From: Streptomyces sp. NBC_01142
GTDB lineage: Bacteria; Actinomycetota; Actinomycetes; Streptomycetales; Streptomycetaceae
DNA: 64,000 bases
Assembly (NCBI RefSeq): GCF_026341125.1
Contig: NZ_JAPEOR010000001.1
Span: forward strand, 1,984,001-2,048,000
Reading direction: 5' to 3'
A model generated the notes under the pieces. That model ran no database searches and had not been told where the DNA came from. It saw only the letters and a program-made list of their open reading frames with translations. This document shows positions 24,279-32,903 of this stretch, piece after piece (position 1 is the stretch's first letter; the number at the start of each line of letters is the position of its first letter). A program made the position numbers and the translations under genes.

Positions 24279-26336
24279 TCAGGCGGTGATGATCGCCGGG
24301 TCGCTCACGCCGGACTCGCCGTTCTCGACGTGCCCGGCGAACCGGCGCAGGAACCTGCTGTCCGTGTCGGACACCACGGACAGGTCGTACCAGCGCTTGC
24401 TGCCGCGCAGATCCACGGTGTGTACGACCTGTCCGCCCTTGCGGACAGTGAATGTCTCGCTCTCCCCACCGTAGGCATTGCCGACAGTGAGCCGGCAGTC
24501 GGCGCTGCCCGCGTTGGTCATGGTCAGCTCGAGGCGGCCACCGGCCGCGAGGTGACGGGCGGTCACTTCGGGGCCCGCGGTGGTGCCGTGGCCCTTGAAC
24601 GTGCGCAGAAAGCCGTTCGGGCCGTAGACCGACAGGTCGTACACCTCCTTCGAATAGGCCGTGTTCCAGGTGTCGGAGAGCTTCTTGCCGGCCGCGGCGG
24701 TGTAGGTCCAGGGGCCGTCCGTGCGGTTGCCGGACGTGACGGAGAAGTACGCCCCGGCCGCCTCGCCGCCGCTGAAGGTGAGCGTGTAGCGCCCCGTCGA
24801 GGGCGTCGAGGCCCCGTCCACCAGCGGTGCGTACGGCAGCGGTCGCGCCGGCCTCGACCCCTTCTCCTGCTTGGGCAGAACGGGGCCGGCGGGAGGCTTC
24901 GGCACATAGCTGGGGTGCCGCTCGTGGTCCGGCGGCTCGTATCCGTCGGTGTCCGGGAGTGAGGCGGGCTTCGTGTCGGTGAGGTCGAAGTCGAAGGCCG
25001 AGGTGAGATCGCCGCAGATGGCCCTGCGCCAGGGCGAGATGTTCGGCTCGGCCACGCCGAACCGTCGCTCCATGAACCGCAGGATCGAGGTGTGGTCGAA
25101 GGTCTCCGAGCAGACGTAGCCGCCGGTGGACCAGGGGGAGACGACGAGCATGGGGACGCGCTGGCCGAGACCGTACGGCCCGGCGGCGTAGTTGCTGTTG
25201 CCGCGGAACTGGTCGAGTGAGGTGTCCACGGTCGACAGACCCTGGGCGGCGGAGGCCGGCGGATAGGGCGGGGCGACGTGGTCGAAGTAGCCGTCGTTCT
25301 CGTCGTAGGTGATGAAGAGCGCGGTCCTGGCCCACACCTCGGGGTTGGAGGTGAGAGCGTCCAGTACCTGGGAGATGTACCAGGCGCCGTAGTTCGCGGG
25401 CCAGTTGGGGTGCTCGGTGAAGGCTTCCGGTGCGGCGATCCAGGAGATCTTCGGGAGCCTGCCCGCCTGTACATCGGCCTTGAGGTGGTCGAAGTAGCCG
25501 TCGCCGCTCTTCACGTCGGTGCCGGTGCGCGCCTTGTCGTAGAGCGGATCGCCGGGCTTGGCGCCCCGGTAGGTGTTGAAGTACAGCAGCGAGTTGTCGC
25601 CGTAGTTGCCGCGGTAGGCGTCCTCGATCCAGCCCCAGTGGCCGGCCGTGTCCAGGCCGTCGCCGATGTCCTGGTAGATCTTCCATGAGACCCCGGCCCG
25701 CTCGAGGCGCTCCGGGTACGTCGTCCAGCCGTATCCCGCCTCGTCGTTGCCGAGAACGGGCCCGCCGCCCTTGCCGTCGTTGCCCGTGTGGCCCGTCCAC
25801 ATGTAGTAGCGGTTGGGGTCGGTGGCCCCGATGAACGAGCAGTGGTAGGCGTCGCACACGGTGAACGCGTCGGCCAGCGCGTAGTGGAACGGGATGTCCT
25901 CGCGGGTCAGGTACGCCATCGTCCCCGGGGACTTGGCGGGTATCCACTGGTCGTACTTCCCGTTGTTCCAGGCCTTGTGGCCGCCCGCCCAGTCGTGGTC
26001 GAGCCCCGCGATGAACTGCATGCCGAGGTCCTCGGCGTCCGGGTGGTAGGGCAGCACGTCCGTGCTGCCGTTCGGCTGGTGCCAGACCGACTTGCCGCCG
26101 GGCAGGGTCACCGGGCGGGGGTCACCGAATCCGCGTACGCCCTTGAGTGAGCCGAAGTAGTGATCGAAGGAGCGGTTCTCCTGCATCAGCACGACGATGT
26201 GCTCGACGTCCTCGATGGTGCCGGAGCGGCGACTGGCGGGGATGGCGGCGGCGCGGTCGATGCTGCTCGACAGGGCCGCGAATCCCGCGGTGGTGCCGGC
26301 GAATTGGAGGAAGCGCCGCCGATTGAGTTCAGGCAT
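24279..26336 (-). CDS. Secreted phosphocholine-type phospholipase C
   Basis: A 685-residue exported enzyme. The twin-arginine signal RRRFLQFAGTTAGFAALSS is at the start. The catalytic domain shows VVLMQENRSFDHYFGSLKG with metal-binding Glu/Asn, GLDHDWAGGHKAW, and FITYDENDGYFDHVAPP, the order known in non-haemolytic (PlcN/PlcC) phospholipases and acid phosphatases of that family. Two C-terminal repeats of about 90 residues (YTLTFSGGEAAGAYFSV and RLELTMTNAGSADCRLTV) match the DUF756-type domains of these enzymes. It likely releases phosphate or choline from phospholipids outside the cell. Confidence 0.92.
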   Translation of the reverse strand: MPELNRRRFLQFAGTTAGFAALSSSIDRAAAIPASRRSGTIEDVEHIVVLMQENRSFDHYFGSLKGVRGFGDPRPVTLPGGKSVWHQPNGSTDVLPYHPDAEDLGMQFIAGLDHDWAGGHKAWNNGKYDQWIPAKSPGTMAYLTREDIPFHYALADAFTVCDAYHCSFIGATDPNRYYMWTGHTGNDGKGGGPVLGNDEAGYGWTTYPERLERAGVSWKIYQDIGDGLDTAGHWGWIEDAYRGNYGDNSLLYFNTYRGAKPGDPLYDKARTGTDVKSGDGYFDHLKADVQAGRLPKISWIAAPEAFTEHPNWPANYGAWYISQVLDALTSNPEVWARTALFITYDENDGYFDHVAPPYPPASAAQGLSTVDTSLDQFRGNSNYAAGPYGLGQRVPMLVVSPWSTGGYVCSETFDHTSILRFMERRFGVAEPNISPWRRAICGDLTSAFDFDLTDTKPASLPDTDGYEPPDHERHPSYVPKPPAGPVLPKQEKGSRPARPLPYAPLVDGASTPSTGRYTLTFSGGEAAGAYFSVTSGNRTDGPWTYTAAAGKKLSDTWNTAYSKEVYDLSVYGPNGFLRTFKGHGTTAGPEVTARHLAAGGRLELTMTNAGSADCRLTVGNAYGGESETFTVRKGGQVVHTVDLRGSKRWYDLSVVSDTDSRFLRRFAGHVENGESGVSDPAIITA

Positions 26337-26590
26337 GAGTGTGGGGCCTCTTGGGTGTGAGAAAGCAGAGTAAGCGAGTGTCCAAGAGGACCCACGGGAA
26401 GGGAAGGGGCGGTGTCGTCAGCATGAAAGAGCGCGGTACGTGTCACGAAAAGCCCGGTCGGCCGGATGTGCCCTCGTCCCGCCGGTCCGGACCCGGTGGG
26501 GTTGGTCCGGTTCACCCGGTTCGGTTTCGATTCAGCCGGTTCAGTTTCGGCTCACCCGTTCGGTTTCGGTTCGGATTGGGCTCGGTTCAT
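26337..26590. repeat. Intergenic region with CGGTTC-type degenerate repeats
   Basis: This 254-base gap lies between two minus-strand genes. From about 26495 to 26590 it is made of diverged copies of CGGTTC / CGGTTTCGG (for example at 26516, 26527, 26545, 26568). G+C falls here compared with coding DNA because of the TT pairs. The repeat ends exactly at the stop codon of the downstream-reading acyl-CoA dehydrogenase. No gene was found. Confidence 0.5.
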
Positions 26591-28294
26591 TCAGACGCTG
26601 CCCTCGGCGTGACGTTCCACGATCGCGGCGGCGTCGGTGCCGCGCGGCAGGGTGCCGTACTGATGGCCACGGCTCTCGCCGAGGCGGGCCGCGATGAACG
26701 CCTCCGCCGCCGGAGCGGGCGCGTGCCGGAGCATCAGTGAGGACTGCAGGGCCAGTGCCATGCCCTCGACCGTCGCCCGCGCCCGTGTCTGCGCCGCGAC
26801 CGGATCGCGCAGATCCTGTGCCAGCTCCTGCTGGACGCGCTTCAGATGCGCATCGAGCACGCTGCTTGCTCCCGCGGTCTGCCCCAGCTCGGCCCAGAAG
26901 GCGTCCAGCGAGGCGGGGGTCTTGGCGATGCCTCGCAGCACGTCGAGCGCGATGACGTTTCCCGAGCCCTCCCAGATCGACAGCAGGGGCTGCTCGCGGT
27001 AGCGGCGTGCCAGCGGCCAGTCCTCGGTGTAGCCGTTGCCGCCCAGGCACTCCAGGGCCTCGTAGGCGTGGTGCGGGCCGCGCTTGCAGATCCAGTACTT
27101 CGCGACCGCGGTGGCCAGCCGCCGGAACATCACCTCGGACTCGCCGCTGCCGGCCTCGTACGCGTGCGCCAGCCGAAGGGCGGTCCAGGTCGCGGCCTCC
27201 GTCTCCAGTGCCAGGTCGGCGAGGACTGCCGTCATGGCGGGCTGGTCGACCAGGCGGGCGCCGAAGGCGTGGCGGTGGCGGGCATGCCACACGGCCTCGG
27301 TCAGTGCCTGGCGCATGCCCGCGGTGGTGCCGAGCACACAGTCCAGCCGGGTGTGGTTGACCATTTCGATGATGGTGGGCACACCACGTCCCGGCTCACC
27401 GACCCGCAGCGCCCAGGTGCCGTCGAACTCCACCTCGGAGGAGGCGTTCGACTTGTTGCCCAGCTTGTTCTTCAGCCGCTGGACGCGGACCGTGTTGCGC
27501 GTGCCGTCGGGCAGCACCCGGGGCACCAGGAAGCAGGTGAGCCCGGCGTCGGCCTGGGCCAGTACCAGGAACGCGTCGGACTGCGGGGCCGAGAAGAACC
27601 ACTTGTGGCCGGTGAGCAGATGGACCCGGCCGTCGGGGTCGGAGGGCACCGGTACGGCCAGGGTGGTGTTGGCCCGTACGTCGGAGCCGCCCTGCTTCTC
27701 CGTCATCCCCATGCCGAACATGAGCCCCTGCTTGAGGCCGGGGGCGATCGGGCGCGGATCGTAGGAGCGGCTGAACAGGCCGGGCAGCCAGTCCTTGCCC
27801 ACCTCAGGGTCGCGCTGGAGAACCGGGACGACGGCGTGCGTCATGGACGTCGGGCAGGCGTGGCCCGGCTCGATCTGCGCGAAGAGCATGAAGGTCGCCG
27901 CTCGTGCGACCGTCGCCCCGGGCCTGGGGTCGGCCCAGGCCGAGGTGTGCGCGCCGTGCCGCACCGCGGCGCCGATCACCTCGTGGTACGCGGGGTGGAA
28001 GTCGATCTCGTCGACCCGGTTGCCGTACCGGTCGTGCGTGCGCAGCTCGGGCGGGGACGTGTGCGACACCTCGGCCCACTCCTGGAACTGCCCGGAGCCG
28101 ACCAGGGTGCCTATCTCGTGCAGCTCCGGCTCGTGCCAGGCCGCGCCGTACTGCCGTACGCCCTGCGCGAGGGGCAGATTCGTGCCGTACTCGTCGACAC
28201 CGGCCCGGCGCGGCACCTGGTTGAGCACGGCATGGGTGAGGTGGGGTGCGGGGGCGCCCGGCCGGGGGCCGGTGGGGTGGGCGGTCGCCGTCAT
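26591..28294 (-). CDS. AidB-like acyl-CoA dehydrogenase (second copy)
   Basis: A 567-residue paralogue of the protein at 16288-17925, with the same HDRYGNRVDEIDFHPAYH, MTEKQGGSDVRANTT, GHKWFFSAPQSDAF, KLGNKSNASSEVEFDGTW and ECLGGNGYTEDWPLARRY motifs. It carries a longer N-terminus with VPRRAGVDEYGTNLPLAQGV, as in E. coli AidB, and so is the closer AidB relative of the two. It lies downstream of a TetR-type gene in the same direction, which suggests control by that regulator. Confidence 0.9.
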   Translation of the reverse strand: MTATAHPTGPRPGAPAPHLTHAVLNQVPRRAGVDEYGTNLPLAQGVRQYGAAWHEPELHEIGTLVGSGQFQEWAEVSHTSPPELRTHDRYGNRVDEIDFHPAYHEVIGAAVRHGAHTSAWADPRPGATVARAATFMLFAQIEPGHACPTSMTHAVVPVLQRDPEVGKDWLPGLFSRSYDPRPIAPGLKQGLMFGMGMTEKQGGSDVRANTTLAVPVPSDPDGRVHLLTGHKWFFSAPQSDAFLVLAQADAGLTCFLVPRVLPDGTRNTVRVQRLKNKLGNKSNASSEVEFDGTWALRVGEPGRGVPTIIEMVNHTRLDCVLGTTAGMRQALTEAVWHARHRHAFGARLVDQPAMTAVLADLALETEAATWTALRLAHAYEAGSGESEVMFRRLATAVAKYWICKRGPHHAYEALECLGGNGYTEDWPLARRYREQPLLSIWEGSGNVIALDVLRGIAKTPASLDAFWAELGQTAGASSVLDAHLKRVQQELAQDLRDPVAAQTRARATVEGMALALQSSLMLRHAPAPAAEAFIAARLGESRGHQYGTLPRGTDAAAIVERHAEGSV

Positions 28295-28411
28295 GGCGGT
28301 TCCTCTCCGAGTCGGCGGGCCGGCCGGATCTGACGGGTTGCATCGGTCCGGTCACGTCCCGCAGGTCACGTGCGGCCGGTTGCCCATGGCTGGTCACGTC
28401 CGGCCACGTCC

Positions 28412-28494
28412 TGCTGGTCACGTCCTGCTGGTCACGTCCTGCTGGTCACGTCCTGCTGGTCACGTCCTGCTGGTCACGTCTGCTGGTCACGTCC
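28412..28494. repeat. 14-bp tandem repeat at the 3' end of the tetR gene
   Basis: Six head-to-tail copies of TGCTGGTCACGTCC start at 28412, 28426, 28440, 28454, 28468 and 28481; the fifth lacks one C and is 13 bases long. Related GGTCACGTCC pieces continue to about 28350. The repeat lies across the end of the TetR gene and the gap before the second acyl-CoA dehydrogenase. Because 14 is not a multiple of three, copy-number change would alter the TetR C-terminus. Confidence 0.85.
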
Positions 28495-29099
28495 GGCGGG
28501 GCGCCGACCGCCCGCAGACAGAGCGCGGCGATGGACTCCACCGTCGGGCCCGGCTCGGTACGGTCACCGACCGGGGACAGCGGGCCGAGCAGCGCCTCGC
28601 TGATCGCCCCGATCACGGCGGCGGCGGACAGCCGGGCGTCCTGCGCGGGCAGTTCACCTGCGGCGACGCCCGCCGCGATGGTCTGCTCGGCAACGGTGTG
28701 GTAGCCGCGCCGGTAGGTCAGGCGCTCGGTCTCGACGAGCGGGTCCACCCGCTCGGCGAGCAGCGCCCAGGCGGTGCGCGGTGCCCGCAGCGCCCGGTAC
28801 GAGAAGACCTCGACCAGCGCCCGCAGCCGGGCAGCCGCGTCGTGCTGCGCGTCCACCGCCTCCCGCACGGCGGTGAGTTCGTGCCCGGCGATGTGCCGGA
28901 AGACCGCGGCGAGCAGCTCCTGCTTGGAGCCGAAGTGGTTGTAGACGCTGCCGGTGGCCACGCCGGCCCGCTCGGCCAGCGCGGAGATGCTCGCCGCCGC
29001 GTAGCCGCCCTCGGCGAGCAGCCCTCGTGCCGCGGCCAGCAGCCGCTCACGGTGGGCGAGCCGCGTCGCCTCCGTACGGGCGGTGGGCCGGTAGACCAT
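28446..29099 (-). CDS. TetR-family transcriptional regulator
   Basis: A 217-residue repressor. The N-terminal helix-turn-helix is RERLLAAARGLLAEGGYAAASISALAERAGVATGSVYNHFGSKQELLAAVF (core GVATGSVYNHFGSKQ). The remaining helices form a ligand domain (AALCLRAVGAPP near the end). The last 14 or so residues (DVTSRRDQQDVTSRT) are encoded by the 14-bp tandem repeat and the stop codon lies inside it, so the tail is accidental. The gene precedes an AidB-like acyl-CoA dehydrogenase gene on the same strand. Confidence 0.88.
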   Translation of the reverse strand: MVYRPTARTEATRLAHRERLLAAARGLLAEGGYAAASISALAERAGVATGSVYNHFGSKQELLAAVFRHIAGHELTAVREAVDAQHDAAARLRALVEVFSYRALRAPRTAWALLAERVDPLVETERLTYRRGYHTVAEQTIAAGVAAGELPAQDARLSAAAVIGAISEALLGPLSPVGDRTEPGPTVESIAALCLRAVGAPPDVTSRRDQQDVTSRT

Positions 29100-29167
29100 G
29101 ATGCTCTGAACCTCGATTCATATCTTGAGTTGTCACTGAACCACCTCTGCCCGCGGCACGCAACGCC

Positions 29168-29280
29168 CCGAACCCGAACCCGAACCCGAGCCGGAACCAG
29201 GACCAGGACCAGGACCGGGACCGCGGCCGGGACCGGGACCGGAACCAGGGCGGGAACCGCGGCCGGGACCGGAGCCGGGG
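29168..29280. repeat. Hexamer-rich repeat (GAACCC / GGACCA / GGACCG)
   Basis: About 110 bases made almost wholly of 6-base words of the type GAACCC, GGACCA and GGACCG, changing gradually from left to right. It lies in the gap between the TetR gene start and the terminator of the FAD hydroxylase gene. No coding function; translated frames give only Arg-Thr or Pro-Gly runs. Confidence 0.75.
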
Positions 29281-29286
29281 ATCCAC

Positions 29287-29337
29287 AGAACGCGCAGAGA
29301 CCGGCGGGCCCAGTGCCCGCCGGTCTCTGCGCGTTCT
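29287..29337. terminator. Perfect 23-bp inverted repeat terminator
   Basis: Two 23-base arms (29287-29309 and 29315-29337) are perfectly complementary around a 5-base loop CCAGT. It begins 19 bases after the stop codon of the minus-strand FAD hydroxylase gene. There is no long T run, as is common for actinobacterial terminators. It ends the pigment hydroxylase transcript. Confidence 0.85.
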
Positions 29338-29355
29338 TCAGCCGTACGCCGTTTC

Positions 29356-30984
29356 TCAGGCCAGGCGCAGCAGCCTGGTCATGACCTCATGAAGCGTCGC
29401 CGGTGCATCGGGCACGGTGTCCACCGAACGCCAGGCCACGAAGCCGTCCGGACGGATGATCACCGCCCCTTCGCTCGTCGTTCCGTGCGCCTGCGCCCAG
29501 TCGGCCCCGCTCTCGGGAGTGAGATCGGCGTCCGGCCCCGTACCGATCGCATACGCCTCCAGCGGTACGGACAGCCGCTCGGCGATCTTCCGCGCCGCCG
29601 AGCGCCACGGTGTGTCGGTGGCGCTGAGCAGCACGAAGGACCGCTCGTACAGGTCCAGGGTGGAGACCCGCCCCCCGGCCCTGCCGAGCCACAGGTGCGG
29701 GGCCCGGCTGCCCGGAGCGCCCGTCAGCTGCATCCGGTCGGGTACGACGGGCTGTTCGGGGTCGACGCCCAGGACGGCGCCGTTCGGATAGGTGTAGCCC
29801 ATGGCCACCGTGAGGATCCCGCCCTGGCGGCCGCCCGGGGTGATGGCGGGTGCGTACCCGGGGTGGCTGTGCTCGGCGGAGCGGGACGAGGCGCGCTCGC
29901 TCGTCGCCCGCGCCACCGGCTGCCGCTCCGAGCCGTACGTCTCCAGCAGCTCGGGGCCCGCCCAGCCGTCCAGCACCGCCGCGAGCTTCCAGGCCAGGTT
30001 GTGGGCGTCCTGGATACCGGTGTTGGAACCGAACGCCCCGGTGGGGGACATCTCGTGGGCGGAGTCCCCGGCGAGGAAGACCCGGCCCGAGGAGTACCGC
30101 TCCGCGACGCGTTCCGCCGCGTGCCACGGGGCCCTTCCGGTGATCTCGACATCGAGATCCAGTACGCCCGTTGCCCGGCGGATGTGCTCGATGCACCGCT
30201 CGTCGGTGAAGTCCTCGAGCGTCTCGCCCCGGTCGGGGTGCCAGGGCGCGTGGAACACCCACTGTTCCCGGTTGTCCACCGGCAGCAGGGCTCCGTCCGC
30301 CTCCGGGTTGGTGAGGTAGCAGACGATGAAGCGCCGGTCTCCCAGCACGTCCGCGAGCTGCCGGGAACGGAAGGTGATGCTCACGTTGTGGAACAGGTCG
30401 CCGGGGCCGGTCTGGCCGATGTGGAGCTGCTCCCGGATGGGGCTGCGCGGCCCGTCGGCCGCGACGAGGTACTCCGAGCGGATGATGCTCTGCTCCCCGG
30501 TCTCGCGGCTCCTCATCGTCGCCGTCACGCCGTCCGCGTCCTGGGTGAACGAGATCAGCTCGGTGGAGAACCGCAGGTCACCGCCCTGCTCACGGGCGCA
30601 GGACAGCAGTACGGGTTCGAGGTCGTTCTGACTGCACAGGCACCACCCGGTCGGGCTGAAGCGCGCGAGCGCACCACCGGGGTCGATCTCTTTGAACAGC
30701 CACTCCTGGTCGTCGCCGGTGAGCGAGCCCGCCTGCAGGATGCCGTGGTTCTCCGCGAGGATCGAGGCGGCCTGCCGGATCTCCTTCTCCGCACCGGCGC
30801 CCCGGAACAGCTCCATCGTCCGCACGTTGTTTCCGCGTCCGCGCGGGTGCATGGAGGTGCCCGCGTGCTTCTCGATCAACAGGTGCCTGATGCCGTGCCG
30901 GCCCAGGAACAGCGAGGTGGACAGGCCCACCAGGGACCCGCCCACGATGAGGACCGGTACGTAGTGGTCGACGTTGTCTTTCAT
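29356..30984 (-). CDS. FAD-dependent aromatic hydroxylase of spore pigment cluster (whiE ORFVIII-like)
   Basis: A 542-residue flavoprotein monooxygenase. The FAD-binding start is VPVLIVGGSLVGLSTSLFL; the second FAD motif is RVFLAGDSAHEMSPTGAFG followed by GIQDAHNLAWKLAAVL; the C-terminal domain is the thioredoxin-like tail of this class. It resembles polyketide hydroxylases such as WhiE ORFVIII and SchC. It is transcribed away from the polyketide synthase genes, the same arrangement as in Streptomyces coelicolor whiE. It probably hydroxylates the aromatic pigment late in synthesis. An in-frame ATG 15 codons upstream is possible. Confidence 0.88.
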   Translation of the reverse strand: MKDNVDHYVPVLIVGGSLVGLSTSLFLGRHGIRHLLIEKHAGTSMHPRGRGNNVRTMELFRGAGAEKEIRQAASILAENHGILQAGSLTGDDQEWLFKEIDPGGALARFSPTGWCLCSQNDLEPVLLSCAREQGGDLRFSTELISFTQDADGVTATMRSRETGEQSIIRSEYLVAADGPRSPIREQLHIGQTGPGDLFHNVSITFRSRQLADVLGDRRFIVCYLTNPEADGALLPVDNREQWVFHAPWHPDRGETLEDFTDERCIEHIRRATGVLDLDVEITGRAPWHAAERVAERYSSGRVFLAGDSAHEMSPTGAFGSNTGIQDAHNLAWKLAAVLDGWAGPELLETYGSERQPVARATSERASSRSAEHSHPGYAPAITPGGRQGGILTVAMGYTYPNGAVLGVDPEQPVVPDRMQLTGAPGSRAPHLWLGRAGGRVSTLDLYERSFVLLSATDTPWRSAARKIAERLSVPLEAYAIGTGPDADLTPESGADWAQAHGTTSEGAVIIRPDGFVAWRSVDTVPDAPATLHEVMTRLLRLA

Positions 30985-31250
30985 CAGGTGTTCCAGCTCC
31001 TGCCGCCCTAGGGGGAATGGAATCTCCATGCCCGGTGCGGGAGCTGTTCGCTCGCGCATTCACCCGCTTGGTTCTCATCTCTCGCGCCACTCGTGGTACC
31101 GGACCACGATCGGTTCCGGGAGCGTCTCCGAGACATGGGGGGCGGACCGTACGCATCCGCAGGGCGCTTGGTCCGGGCGGATCCACCGAATGACTGCCGA
31201 GGGGCCACGTGAAAGTGGCGGCCGCGCTGTCGTGAAAAGGAGTGTGAAAG
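30985..31250. promoter_or_regulatory. Divergent promoter region of spore pigment cluster
   Basis: These 266 bases separate the hydroxylase gene from the SchA/CurD gene and must hold both promoters. The perfect inverted repeat CGTGGTACCGGACCACG lies at 31092-31108. By analogy to whiE, the promoters should be active only in sporulating aerial hyphae, one of them through a sporulation sigma factor; no consensus for that factor could be fixed by eye. Confidence 0.5.
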
Positions 31251-32372
31251 ATGACAACCCTTTCGGAGCGGATATCGCAATCCGCGTTCGACGGCTCCAG
31301 GCTTCGGGTCGTCCTGTTGCTTGATCTTCACGACGGTGCCCAGAAGGAGTTCCTCGACGCGTACGAGCACTTGCGCAACCAGGTGGCATCGGTCCCCGGT
31401 CACATCAGTGACCAGTTGTGCCAGTCGATCGAGAACCCGTCGCAGTGGCTGATCACCAGCGAATGGGAGAGCGCACCGCCCTTCCTTGCCTGGGTGAACA
31501 GCGAGGAGCACGTCGAGACCGTCCAGCCGCTGCACAGCTGCGTACGCGACACCCGGTCGCTGCGGTTCAGCGTCCTGCGGGAGACAGGAGAGTTCTTCAG
31601 CGAAGCACCCGATCAGCTCAAGCGCCGGCTCCAGGCTTCGCCCCGGCTCGGGGACGGAGTGGTCCGCCACGCCCTGACGTTCACGGTCAAGCCGGGCAGC
31701 GAGAAGGAGGTCGCGAAGATCCTGGCCGGGTACACCTCCCCGGCGGCCCAGGTCGACGAGAACACCCGGCTGTGCCGCACCTCGCTCTTCATGCACGGCA
31801 ACCGCGTCGTACGGGCCATCGAGGTACAGGGCGACCTGCTGGCCGCACTGCGCCATGTGGCCCGCCAGCCCGAGGTCAGGGCCGTCGAGGAAGCCATCAA
31901 CCCGTATCTGGAGCAGCACCGGGACCTCAACGATTCCGACTCCGCCCGGATGTTCTTCACCCGGGCCGCTCTCCCGGCGGTGCACCACGTGGCGGCCGAC
32001 GGCCCCTACCCCGCCGACGCACACCGGCACGCGCTGTACTACCCGGCCAAGGAGGGCTGCGGGATGGCCCTGGCCAAGCTGCTCGCCAAGCAGGACGAGG
32101 TGGCGGCAGACAGTCCCGACAGTCCCATCAGCAGCAGCACCATCTTCCAGCGCGACGACATCGTCGTCCGGCTCATCGATCTGAGCGGCCCGCTCGACGC
32201 GCATCCAGCCCTGGCGCTCGGCGTCAGCGGCCCTCGGAAGGCGGCCATGTTCGCCCGTCTGCTCGCCACCCCGCAGGGCGGCATGCCGGCCACCGACAAG
32301 GAGATGGCGCGCTTCCTCGCGCGCTCCGACATGCAACTGATCACTGACAGGTCCGCCGAACCCGAATCCTGA
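31251..32372 (+). CDS. SchA/CurD-like spore pigment protein (whiE ORFI-like)
   Basis: A 373-residue protein. The N-terminal 100 residues (LRVVLLLDLHDGAQKEFLDAY ... PSQWLITSEWES) resemble antibiotic-biosynthesis monooxygenase (ABM) folds; the rest (VRHALTFTVKPGSEKEVAKIL ... VRAIEVQGDL) is the SchA/CurD domain found only in spore pigment clusters. A GGAG lies nine bases before ATG. It is the first gene of the plus-strand pigment operon. Its function is thought to be in pigment targeting or late tailoring, but is not proven. Confidence 0.88.
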   Translation: MTTLSERISQSAFDGSRLRVVLLLDLHDGAQKEFLDAYEHLRNQVASVPGHISDQLCQSIENPSQWLITSEWESAPPFLAWVNSEEHVETVQPLHSCVRDTRSLRFSVLRETGEFFSEAPDQLKRRLQASPRLGDGVVRHALTFTVKPGSEKEVAKILAGYTSPAAQVDENTRLCRTSLFMHGNRVVRAIEVQGDLLAALRHVARQPEVRAVEEAINPYLEQHRDLNDSDSARMFFTRAALPAVHHVAADGPYPADAHRHALYYPAKEGCGMALAKLLAKQDEVAADSPDSPISSSTIFQRDDIVVRLIDLSGPLDAHPALALGVSGPRKAAMFARLLATPQGGMPATDKEMARFLARSDMQLITDRSAEPES

Positions 32373-32441
32373 CCCGAGCGCCCGGACCGACGTGGCCACG
32401 CGACCAAGCCGTCGGGGCCAAGCCACCTGGAGGAAGCAGTC

Positions 32442-32903
32442 ATGACCACGCACCGCCCACGCATTGTGGACCTCAGTGAGACCCAGCCCAACCGCAGGCG
32501 CGGAGGCGACCTGCGCGCCATGCTCACCCCGACCGCCGTGGGTGCCACCAGCGGCTTCATGGGCCTGGCCATCGTGCAGCCCGGTGACCGCATCGGCGAG
32601 CATTACCACCCGTACTCCGAGGAGTTCGTGTACGTCGTGAGCGGGCTCCTCGAAGTGGATCTGGACGGGGAGACGCACTCGATGCGCCCCGACCAGGGCC
32701 TCATGATCCCGCTGAACGTACGTCACCGGTTCCGTAACGTCGGCGATGTGGAGGCCCGTATGGTCTTCCACCTCGGCCCGCTGGCTCCGCGCCCGGAGCT
32801 CGGGCATGTCGACACCGAACCCACCGAGCACACCGATGCCTCAGGGCACCCCGAAAGCGCCGAGCAAGGCCGGCCGCCGGAACGGACTGGGGCCGTTTCA
32901 TGA
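32442..32903 (+). CDS. Cupin-domain pigment protein (whiE ORFII-like)
   Basis: A 153-residue single-domain cupin. The two cupin motifs are [21 protein letters not shown] (metal-binding His, His, Glu) and [14 protein letters not shown] (His). The tail is hydrophilic. GGAGG lies before the ATG. The four-base overlap with the KS-alpha gene shows translational coupling. WhiE ORFII-type cupins are thought to act on the polyketide chain or to help the synthase. Confidence 0.88.
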   Translation: MTTHRPRIVDLSETQPNRRRGGDLRAMLTPTAVGATSGFMGLAIVQPGDRIGEHYHPYSEEFVYVVSGLLEVDLDGETHSMRPDQGLMIPLNVRHRFRNVGDVEARMVFHLGPLAPRPELGHVDTEPTEHTDASGHPESAEQGRPPERTGAVS

